64,000 nucleotides of DNA from Syngnathus acus (lineage: Eukaryota; Chordata; Actinopteri; Syngnathiformes; Syngnathidae). A program made the position numbers and the translations under genes. Below the pieces are notes generated by a model. That model was not told the DNA's origin. It was given only the letters and a program-made list of their open reading frames with translations, and did no database searches. Positions 54,331-64,000 of this stretch are shown piece by piece. The DNA lies in the NCBI RefSeq assembly GCF_901709675.1, contig NC_051104.1:1117001-1181000 (forward strand), read 5' to 3'. Position 1 is the first letter of the stretch, and each line of letters opens with the position of its first letter.

Positions 54331-54971
54331 ACTTCACATGACAGTCACAAACTCACCAGATGCCCCACTACGTTTTTTCATAATAGCTAAATTGAGCCAT
54401 TTGAACATTTTAAAGCCCCTCCACCGTCCTTTAGCCTACCCTGCTTCGACTAGCACTGGTGTGTTAAACCGCCAAACCACTTGCGATCGACGCACTGTTA
54501 TTACCTATAAATTACGACCCTACACAAGTGTCAAGTTTTTATGTTCAAACAGGCAAGCCTATACTCCCTTCGAGTTTGACTATAACAGAGTATAGTGTGT
54601 GACTCGTGCAACATCATATACCCCCACCCGCACTCCGGCCAGCAGTTTCATTCACTTTCTATTCAGAATACTCGGACCTTTCAGAAGTTTCATAAACCTT
54701 TCAGAAATTATCTTCAAATGATGGATGCATAGAAACCAATCTCTGAAATAAGTACAATGTGCGCACACTTTTGCCACGTTGACATGGTTAGCGCAAACAC
54801 ATTCAATATGGCGGACACGCTCGTCTGACCCAGCAGGTGAAAGAAACGCTCGGCGGGATCTATGTATTAATGATATCTATGTTGCTGTGTGTGAACCAGA
54901 AGCGATTACCTTAAACGAGATTTGGAGGCCATTTCTCGCGAGACTTTCTCATCGGTTGCTTGCTCTCCAGT
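54331..54971 (+). promoter_or_regulatory. abhd10: abhd10 promoter with YY1 and TCTCGCGAGA motifs
   Basis: CAATATGGCGGA (54804-54815) is a YY1-like site. TCTCGCGAGA (54934-54943) is the perfect palindromic element found in many TATA-less housekeeping promoters. Both lie close upstream of the ATG at 54972. The intervening 54,331-54,780 has no clear motifs. Confidence 0.55.
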
Positions 54972-56496
54972 ATGGCAGTCGTCGCGCTGAGGTCTTGTCG
55001 CAGAGGACTTTCGCGTTTTTTAAGCCATGGAAACTTCGCCGCTTCATCTGACACACACTCGAAAGGTTTGTACGGTTTTTAATTGTTGTCTCGACGTGCT
55101 AAACACGGCTGGTAATCGCTCGGGAAGACACGAGGGGGTGTGGCTTTGATGGACTGCGTCGTTTTAAAAATCTTGAGCTGTACATTTTGTGCTCGTCACT
55201 AAATTAATTACATCACAATTTGATTCAATTTGATTGTCATTGATGCCTTCATCCCGTCTTTGGCTAGTCTTAAACATGATTCCACCAGTAGTGAAATTCT
55301 CTTGAATAGTTTGTCTTCCACCTTGTCATGTTCTTTCCATGTTGACATTTACATAACATGCTATGTACGTGTGTGTCCACCAGGAGACAGAAGACACAAG
55401 TCCACAGTCCAGTATGCCACCAGGCCGGATCTTCCTAAATTGGCCTGTAGGAGGGTGAAGGGCAAAAGTCCTGGCGTGGTCTTCCTGCCTGGTTACGGGT
55501 CCAACATGAATGGTCAGAAAGCTGAAGCGCTGGAAGAATTCTGCCGGTCACTCGGACACTCTTGCCTCAGGTGAGCCATCAGAAAGAACGCTTGTGTAGT
55601 GAGCTTATTCAGGCACGTTTGATGGTGGTGTTCTGCACCTTTTTGTACTCACACAGGTTCGACTACACTGGACACGGGCTCTCAGAAGGGGTCCTAGCAG
55701 AGGGGACCATCGGCACGTGGAAAAAAGATGTCCTTTTTATGCTGGATGAATATGCAGAGGGCCCACAGGTGATTCGCATCCTCAAAGAGTCATCAAGAGT
55801 GTCATTGTCTTGCCACTAGTTGTCACTGTGTTACCACACTGCCATGAATTGAATGCTCAAAGGACACACCATTAGGTACAAGTTGTTGGTTCTTGCATCA
55901 TATACTCAACCGTGCTCTTGTGTGCTTGTAGATACTTGTGGGCTCCAGTATCGGAGGATGGCTCATGCTGCTGGCTGCCATCGCGCGCCCGGAGAAAACG
56001 GCTGCGCTGGTGGGCATCTCCACTGCCGCTGACCACATTGTCACCTCGTTCAACTCTCTTCCACTGGAGGTGGGACTGTTTTCACGTGCTGTCCAACGCA
56101 GTGCTGCCACCATTTTGAAGCCTTTGTCTGACTCATCAATGTTGTGCCGCATAGACAAAGATGCAGTTGCAGGAGAAAGGCGAGTGGACGCTACCGACCA
56201 AGCACTCTGAGGAGGGCCTTTACAAGTTCAGCATGGACTTCCTGCACGAGGCCGAGAACCACTGCGTGCTGCACAGTCCTCTCCCGGTCACGTGCCCCGT
56301 GCGCCTCATCCACGGCCTGAAGGACGAGGACGTGCCGTGGCACATCTCCATGCAGGTGGCCGACCGCGTGCTGAGCGCTGACGTGGACATCATCCTGCGG
56401 CGGCACGGCCAGCACCGCATGTCGGAGAAGGACGACATCAAGCTCATGGTCTACACCATCGACGACCTCATAGACAAGTTGACCACCTTGGTGTGA
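54972..56496 (+). CDS. abhd10: Alpha/beta hydrolase ABHD10, mitochondrial esterase
   Basis: ABHD10 is a mitochondrial serine hydrolase; the human enzyme removes acyl-glucuronides such as mycophenolic acid acyl-glucuronide and acts as an S-depalmitoylase. Five coding exons: 54972-55065, 55384-55570, 55657-55768, 55932-56069 and 56155-56496, all with GT/AG borders and matching phases, giving 290 residues (human 306). The N-terminus (MAVVALRSCRRGLSRF) is Arg-rich without acids, as expected of a mitochondrial presequence. The nucleophile motif GSSIGGW puts Ser at 137; Asp234 (GLKDEDVPW) and His264 (HGQHRM) are spaced 97 and 30 residues on, exactly as in the human triad. The exon 5 acceptor (CATAG|ACAAAG) was chosen because it keeps frame and length with the human protein. 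AATAAA lies at 56727-56732. tagln3 follows, as on human 3q13. Confidence 0.95.
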
Positions 56497-56726
56497 TTAC
56501 AAGGTACCGGGACGCCGTCGAAAGACTGTTTACTACCAAACAAGGCAAGTTGCTTCTGCCAAAAATGACCTTCAGCATCTTTGTGTTTCGTTTGCATATA
56601 AGTTGTGTTTCAGTATTAGACGGGTCACTCACTTCTCCTGTTGCTTCTCCTCCTTCCTTTATAATGACACAAGTCTATAGAGTTCCTGTGCCTTTTCTTA
56701 AAATCACATTTCACCCTTGTGGGCCC

Positions 56727-56732
56727 AATAAA
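56727..56732 (+). terminator. abhd10: abhd10 polyadenylation signal
   Basis: AATAAA, 231 bases after the stop codon. Confidence 0.7.
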
Positions 56733-57158
56733 ATCTCTGCACACTGTCAGTGCAGCTCTTTCTTTCATTCATCGTGACAACAGTGTTCTGCATGTTTGTC
56801 AGCTTGACCAGCTGGGCTGTTGATCATTAACATGCAATCGGCACCTCGCCGGACTGTGCTCAACGGGGCGGCGCCTATCACTTTTAACGGAGTCCCGCGA
56901 CCTTTTACCTCGCCCCTCGTCTGTCATCTTTGTGTCCTCACGCATGGGTGAGAACATCAATCGAAGGCGCCTGTTCCCCGTGTTGGACTTTATTTATGAG
57001 GTTGGAGCAACAGGGTGGTCTACCCTGAACCCAAACGTGCACAGCTGTGTTTTAAATTATTTGGCCTTGGCTTTGTTCAGTGTTCCAAAATGTGATTTAC
57101 ATTTTTGTGTGGTTAGCTTTCATGCTAATGAGCATTTTACTCAACAAAAGAACCACAA

Positions 57159-57189
<31 letters not shown>

Positions 57190-57204
57190 GCATCCCAGAG
57201 TAGG
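56733..57204. other. Intergenic stretch
   Basis: No gene seen. It ends in a T-run just before the transposon at 57207. Confidence 0.5.
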
Positions 57205-57206
57205 TA

Positions 57207-57707
57207 CCGTTTTTTCCATGTATAATGCGCAAAATTTAACTAATTTATTGTCCAAAAATCTGGGGTGCGCATTATACATGGGTACAATTTTTTTTATTTT
57301 TTTTACATTTTTTTTTATCCGGATATCATACGGAGGCCGCCATTACAGATGCGCTTTCTTCTCTGCTGTTCACTTCAAACACGCTCCATACGAACACAAT
57401 GCTCTCGTATCAGACGCTTGCTCGATCACCTGCTCGTTTGCTGTCACAATGTACCCTACACTTATCCGAAACATTTCTTCGCTATTGAGTTTGCTAGCGC
57501 ATGGGCAGGGATACTGACCGGCAGAATAACATCCGGTTGTTCCCAAAGATGATCTTTTTTCTGAAATAATTTTACGTTTACGGACTTAAGTAGGAGTCAA
57601 AATTTGGGTGCGTATTATACATGGGTACAGGCTTTTTTCCAGCATCAACATGCCATTTTTAGGGTGCGTATTATACATGGGGGCGCATTATACATGGAAA
57701 AAAACGG
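57207..57707. mobile_element. Non-autonomous TA-flanked DNA transposon (MITE)
   Basis: Inverted ends start CCGTTTTTTCCATGTATAAT and run at least 24 bases with a single-base indel (57207-57230 against 57683-57707). The bases TA flank both ends (57205-57206 and 57708-57709), the target duplication expected of the Tc1/mariner superfamily. Subterminal GCGYATTATACATGGGTACA words repeat inside (about 57,268, 57,610 and 57,665). No transposase frame is present. Confidence 0.8.
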
Positions 57708-57709
57708 TA

Positions 57710-57765
57710 ATTCCTTTTAAAAATGCTCCACAGGTTCTCCATAGGATTTAGGTCGGGAGTCGAAA
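57710..57765 (-). pseudogene. Tc1-type transposase fragment
   Basis: On the minus strand 57714-57761 reads TPDLNPMENLWSIFKR, the block around the last catalytic acid (Glu) of Tc1-type DDE transposases. Stops and frame changes occur within a few codons upstream, so this is a dead remnant. The MITE ends at its downstream edge. Confidence 0.8.
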
Positions 57766-58060
57766 GTCAAACCTCAACACCGTGAAGCAAAATGTGCTGA
57801 TAATGAGCTGATTTAAATTGAGGTGCAAAATGCACGTCATCCTTTACGACTACAGTTTTTTTTTTAATTGTTATTATTTTTATTTATTTTTTACATCACA
57901 TCACATCGGGTTGAAAATTCTGCAGCAGCCCATTCATGTTTTCGCTTGGGTCAAAATGCACAATAGGGGCGAAACAATCAATAAGCGCATCAATAGTGAT
58001 GCTTCCAGTAGCTGCAAAGACTGCTGGCCGCGTTAGCCCCCCCCCTCCCTCCGTCCCGAG
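57766..58060. other. Intergenic stretch before tagln3
   Basis: T-rich and unremarkable. May contain more of the decayed transposase element, but I see no further recognisable frame. Confidence 0.4.
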
Positions 58061-58064
58061 TATA

Positions 58065-58074
58065 CATAAAAAGG
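58065..58074 (+). promoter_or_regulatory. tagln3: TATA-like box of tagln3
   Basis: CATAAAAAGG. It is also one base away from a CArG box, the SRF site used by other transgelin genes. It fits a TATA box for a non-coding first exon ending at 58236. Confidence 0.45.
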
Positions 58075-58094
58075 CGTGTCCTCCCCCCCCCTAC

Positions 58095-58236
58095 CTCCCA
58101 CACACAAGTGAGATTGAGCGCCCCACACGCGCTTCTGAATGCCCTTCATGGATGCTCCAGGACTCCGGCATCCTCCGTGGAATTGACACGCTGTTGTGAC
58201 GAGGTGGGACGTGACCACGCAACAGCTTCTCGAATT
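58095..58236 (+). other. tagln3: Probable non-coding first exon of tagln3
   Basis: Starts about 25-30 bases after the TATA-like word and ends at a strong donor, CGAATT|GTAAGT. The next acceptor is at 58975 (TCCCTCCAG), giving an exon that begins at 58976 with 38 untranslated bases before the ATG. The start position is estimated. Confidence 0.45.
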
Positions 58237-59979
<1,743 letters not shown>

Positions 59980-60318
59980 AAGACCGGCCGGCCTCGCTTC
60001 CTCCACCCTGTGTAACGTAGCCTCTTCTGCCTTCTGCTAACCGAACCTAACCTCCCTGAAACTGCTGCTTTCTTCTCCTCTTTGTGTCTTCCATTCTGCC
60101 GCGCCGCTGTCACTTCCACTTTACGACTTGACGTGCGACTCCTAAGTCCCCCAATGTAACCCAGCTGACATATGATGAAAATGTCAGACAAGCCATGAGT
60201 GTTGATGGATGCTGCGAAAAAGGCATGTGTCTTTGAATGGCATTAACCACGGTTGTTGCTTTATTATGCCATCGATCGTGTGCTCAGTCGGCCTCACGTC
60301 GTGCCTGGTTTAGAAAAT

Positions 60319-60324
60319 AATAAA
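60319..60324 (+). terminator. tagln3: tagln3 polyadenylation signal (probable)
   Basis: AATAAA, 340 bases after the stop; another is at about 60,396. Confidence 0.55.
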
Positions 60325-61323
60325 ACACATGAATAGAATGTTAGTGTGCTTGTGTATAGAAAATCATCAACTGATTTTTTTTCCCCCTGATTTTAATAAA
60401 GTAATCCACAATGGTTTAAAAAATGAAAAGTGAATGCCAATTTTATTTTACTTGAAAACCATCGATCAAATTAAACGTAAACTCTTTATTGTACCAAAAT
60501 GTCTTACAAAAAATAGTCATATTTTTTCACACTTTTTTTTAGTTCAGTAGTAAATTGCTAATGACATTATCTTCCCCAAAATAAATACAAACTAAAATTG
60601 ACATTTTTAATTTACAGTAACAAACTCAATACAATGATAAATCTTTTTTTAAAACAACCTTTAAAAGGCACAACAAATAATGTACATACATCAAATGACT
60701 TTATTTACACTGAAGACTCATTAAAAATGCATTGAATGAATTTTCCAGTTATGAGTCACAATTATGCATCCTAGTGTGTTGACTTTCTCTCCACACTGTT
60801 ATGCAGGGGTGTGTTCACTTTACAGAGATGTTATTGTCTTATCTGTTTCCCTGGGGTTCGTCCCTCCCGCCAGCTCGCTTGTCTCTCCTCGCCGAGTACA
60901 ATCTAATAATAAAGAAGCAGCCGGACAACACAGTCATTAGGACGTTAGGGCAGCGGCTTCCTGTGGACAAACTACACAAATGTTGACCAACGTATTGACA
61001 AAACTCAAAAGTGGTGTTTGCTGTAAAATGTCTGAGAACCACCACAAGAAATCAATTAAAGTAATTAATAAGTCAAATCCAGTGGGGTGATCCAATTTGA
61101 GTGTTAAAAAAAACATCTGGTTGAATAACATGGAAATTGTCCTTTCGGTGTACTATTAAAGCCATGCTTAAGTGATGTGTAACTTGCAAATACAATAAGT
61201 AAGCCCAAAACTCTCAAGCACCCAATTGAAATAAGGTCCAAAGTTCTTTGTTCCGCTCCACTTCTTCCACTTTTGATCCCCAGATCACATTAAAGCCATT
61301 TGAAGATAACGCATCGAGGCGGT
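60325..61323. other. Intergenic stretch before c1qtnf9
   Basis: AT-rich in its first half. No gene seen. The promoter and any non-coding exon of c1qtnf9 should lie in the right part, but no clear TATA box or acceptor stands out. Confidence 0.4.
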
Positions 61324-62625
61324 ATGAGGTTAGCGATGTCACCGATGAGCGTCAGCGTCCCTCTTTTGCTCCTCCTGCTGGGACTTGGCTGCGTTGCGCA
61401 AAATGACGGCCCGAGCGGTGATAGCAAGGGGTGCGTTTGCGGCTACCCAGGCATCCCTGGGGACCCGGGCCACAATGGGGTACCCGGAAGAGACGGCAGG
61501 GACGGACTGCGAGGCGAGAAAGGGGACACAGGTGAATGACCGCATTTAAAGAGTTAGCCGCCGGCGTCTTTTTTTTATGCTTAACTTTGTCCCTGTCAGG
61601 TGGAATTGGTGCAATGGGACCAGCGGGAAAAGATGGACAAAAGGGGGATGGAGGTCCGGCTGGTAAGTGCTTATTCTGTTGGCTTTTTTTAAACAAATAT
61701 TAGTTATTGTTGGATTAGTCCTCTTTGGCACATAAGCGGTATCAAGTAGGAGCTGGTCGAAAAGAATTCCACACCTGTGTCTCCATATTTCCAGCATAAA
61801 CAGATGCTCAACTATATCTGAAAAATTATTCTCCTCTGTTTATTTATGTATCTAGGTGCACCTGGTCAAGCGGGGCTCAAGGGGAAAAGGGGGGACAATG
61901 GAGACCACGGACCACCTGGTAAAATGGGGCCTCATGGAATCCAAGGGCCCATCGGTCTGAAAGGAAATAAAGGAGAGCTCGGGTTACCCGGACCCCAGGG
62001 ACCCAAAGGTGAAGAGGGGTCTTCTGGACCACAAGGTCTAAAGGGAGAAGCTGGTCTTAGTGGCGATCGAGGCATTCAGGGGCCCTTGGGTCCTCCGGGC
62101 AGGCTGGGGCCTAAAGGGGAAGTGGGCGCTGCTGGTCCCAAAGGCGGTCTTGGTCACAGGGGGGACCGGGGCTCTCGAGGAGACAAGGGCGATAAAGGCG
62201 AGCAGGGAGATGCATGGGTCATGTCCAAAAGCGCCTTCTCCGTAGGACTCACCGTGCAGAGCAAACTCCCGACCGCTCACACGCCTGTCCGGTTTGACAG
62301 GATCATTTACAATCAACAAAATCATTACGATCCCCAAACCGGAAGGTTCACATGCTCGGCAGCCGGCACATACTTTTTCACCTATCACATCACCGTCTTC
62401 TCAAGGAACGTGAAGGTGGCCCTGGTGAAGAACGGCGTCAAGGTACTTCACACCACCGACAGCTACCAGAGCGGTGAGGACCAGGCAGCTGGGGCCACCG
62501 TGCTGCACCTGGAGCCCGGGGACAAAGTGTGGCTGCAGGTAGTCGGGGGAGAACTTTTCAATGGGCTCTTTGCTGATGAAGATGATGACACCACATTCTC
62601 TGGGTTCCTTATTTTTGGGGCCTAA
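61324..62625 (+). CDS. c1qtnf9: Complement C1q/TNF-related protein 9 (CTRP9)
   Basis: A secreted adiponectin-like protein; mammalian CTRP9 is an adipokine acting on heart, vessels and metabolism. Three coding exons: 61324-61531, 61600-61662 and 61856-62625, all phase 1 with each split codon a Gly of the collagen repeat, giving 346 residues (human 333). Residues 1 to about 25 are a signal peptide with a Leu run. Cys37 and Cys39 before the collagen region may form interchain bonds. Gly-X-Y repeats run from about residue 40 to 205, and the C1q domain spans 215-346. [20 protein letters not shown] and [17 protein letters not shown] identify CTRP9 among its relatives. The ATG at 61324 is the first in frame; ATGs at codons 5 and 8 would also leave a usable signal peptide. 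AATAAA is at 62865-62870. Confidence 0.93.
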
Positions 62626-62864
62626 TTTTGAGTGAACGAGCATATCTGGAATAACAAAAGTAAGTAGATGGAAAGAAAACAATACATTAGTAAATTGAGA
62701 GAAGAAAGACAGCTTGTGAATACATGAAAGAGAAATAAGTTTTCAAGGATGCATTTTTTTGTGCATGTTTTCTCTGCAAGTGTCTCAATGCTGTGTTCAA
62801 CTCTGCTTTGTTCATTTCTCTTTGAATGACAAGGTATTGTTTAATGGATTGCTGTACTCTTAAG

Positions 62865-62870
62865 AATAAA
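62865..62870 (+). terminator. c1qtnf9: c1qtnf9 polyadenylation signal
   Basis: AATAAA, 240 bases after the stop codon, with a further AATAAA at about 62,880. Confidence 0.7.
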
Positions 62871-63061
62871 GAATTTAAATAAATAAAAAGTCCTCTGTTG
62901 CATGTTTTCTTCCTGTACACTCGTGAAACAATGTGAGGAAAAAAATGCACCAACTGGATGGTCCAGTCTTGACTGCTTCCTCAGAGGAGAAAAGGGGCTT
63001 GACTGCTACGCCACCAACCAGCACATGGTTGGCTCGTAGCAAAACAGTCACCTGCGGTCAG

Positions 63062-63207
63062 CCAATCACATTTTAATATGATCTATCGGACCCCGCCCCA
63101 TTTCTCTCGTTTGGCGTCCTAGCCGCAATAAGGAGGGGGCGTAAATTATTTTACCATCCGACGCGTGATTGGCCCTGAGCGGAGCAGTCGCGCGAGGGTC
63201 AACCAAT
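63062..63207 (+). promoter_or_regulatory. CCAAT-box cluster of the last gene
   Basis: CCAAT at 63062-63066, inverted (ATTGG) at 63168-63172, and CCAAT at 63203-63207. The last two are 35 bases apart, close to the helical spacing of NF-Y sites in cell-cycle promoters. CCCCGCCCC at about 63,093 and CCCCGCC at about 63,233 are Sp1-like. No TATA box is evident. Confidence 0.6.
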
Positions 63208-63582
63208 CGAATCTCTCCGGGCTCTTCTCAGCCCCGCCTTCTTTTTGGAGACAACTGCAACAAGTGCATTAAGATGCTCTTCGTCCTCTTCGAGACGTAC
63301 TTGTTTAAAACAGCAGCTTTCGCTACCTTAAATAACTAGTTACCTACGCCACCATCACCGTAAAAGACATTTCAGTCACCTCAACCTTTTTGTTTAGGCA
63401 TTTATATCTTCTTGACAAGTCGAATTTAAACAACTTTTGGCGCGACTGAAGTTTATAAGCGAGCGCTCGCCAGCTAGCTTAAGTTGCTACTCGTAGCCTA
63501 GTTTTGTTTGCGAGGACCCGCAAAATGAAATAGAAACTTTTTCCTTGTTTTTCTTTTTCTTTTTAATTGACTCCCACTCGAC

Positions 63583-63636
63583 ATGGACGAGGGGAGCGAG
63601 GTTTCAGAAAAAGCCCGGCTACATTTCTATGGCTAA
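63583..63636 (+). CDS. Upstream open reading frame, or decoy start, in the last gene
   Basis: ATG at 63583 opens a 17-codon frame (MDEGSEVSEKARLHFYG) ending TAA at 63636. It overlaps the next ATG (63629) by eight bases in another frame, so translating it would reduce initiation at 63629. Confidence 0.35.
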   Translation: MDEGSEVSEKARLHFYG

Positions 63637-63676
63637 AAAAGGACCAGGAGAGTTAACATCAGTGACTATGAGCAAG
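63629..63676 (+). CDS. First coding exon of an unidentified gene (runs off the window)
   Basis: Downstream of a GC-rich CCAAT-box promoter, ATG at 63629 starts MAKKGPGELTSVTMSK and stays open to a strong donor AAG|GTAAGT at 63676. A second ATG (63668) is in the same frame. A possible next acceptor TGCTTCCAG ends at 63982, after which AAGAACCATCCAAAAACG continues the frame to the window edge. I do not recognise the protein from these few residues. The exon structure is inferred. Confidence 0.45.
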
Positions 63677-64000
63677 GTAAGTCGTCCATTTTGTGTTTCT
63701 ACAATAACTTTCTCATAGAAGCTGTGTGTCGTATTGTAGTATTTTTGTCGCGTTATCACTGTGCTCCCCTGTGTACTGGAGAAGGGGGGGGGGGGGGGGG
63801 GGTATGGTGCGTTTCAGCCCTGGTTGTTATAGTGACGTGGGAGAAGCCAGGCTGGCTGAAGGAGGGGGGAAGTGTGAGGGGGCTTACAAAGAGCTTTATG
63901 GGCCAAAAGAAAGTGAATCAATGGTAGAAAGCCATAGGCAATTTGGCTCCAGTGTAGGGTTAATCCCTTTCCCTGCTTCCAGAAGAACCATCCAAAAACG
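63677..64000 (+). other. Probable first intron of the unidentified gene
   Basis: Begins GTAAGT and contains a 19-base G-run at 63784-63802. A pyrimidine tract ending TTCCAG at 63982 may be the acceptor of the next exon. Confidence 0.4.

Noticed and set aside
61324-62625. Other C1q/TNF family members (C1QTNF2, 5 or 7)
   Set aside because: The C1q domain words [20 protein letters not shown] and [13 protein letters not shown] are those of CTRP9.

Overview
This window is vertebrate nuclear DNA, almost certainly from a teleost fish. The genes are intron-containing with GT/AG junctions and short introns. Their proteins match vertebrate families residue by residue, intergenic DNA is rich in CA/GT microsatellites and small DNA-transposon remnants, and gene spacing is much tighter than in mammals. 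No prokaryotic, phage or CRISPR features are present.

Layout. Positions 1-20.2 kb hold no recognisable protein gene: microsatellites, transposon relics, copies of an interspersed repeat, one exon-like block (9240-9415) and AT-rich blocks that could be conserved regulatory DNA. A single-exon bHLH gene, bhlhe22, lies on the minus strand (20216-21061). About 3.8 kb upstream of it, on the same strand, is a complete miR-124 precursor hairpin (24863-24929); just beyond it is a split RE1/REST site with expanded half-site spacing (24720-24747). From 25 to 51 kb is a gene desert with a GC-rich stretch, a paired RFX X-box, a CpG-rich island and several large microsatellites. ythdf3 (minus strand, 51176-53907) is followed head-to-head by abhd10 (plus, 54972-56496), then tagln3 (59014-59979) and c1qtnf9 (61324-62625). 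The window ends in the promoter and first exon of an unidentified plus-strand gene.

How it fits together. ythdf3, mir-124 and bhlhe22 are all on one strand in the order of human 8q12 (YTHDF3, MIR124-2, BHLHE22), compressed into about 34 kb. bhlhe22 and miR-124 are both neuronal regulators, and the RE1 would give REST a way to silence them outside neurons. abhd10 and tagln3 are neighbours on human 3q13, and c1qtnf9 belongs to human 13q12, so the 1.07 kb divergent promoter between ythdf3 and abhd10 marks a synteny junction relative to human. The most useful observations are the unannotated mir-124/RE1/bhlhe22 unit, CTCF-like motifs carried in part by an interspersed repeat and oriented convergently around bhlhe22, the tandem X-box, an in-frame intron in ythdf3, and two well-defined non-autonomous DNA transposons, one next to a Tc1 transposase scrap.
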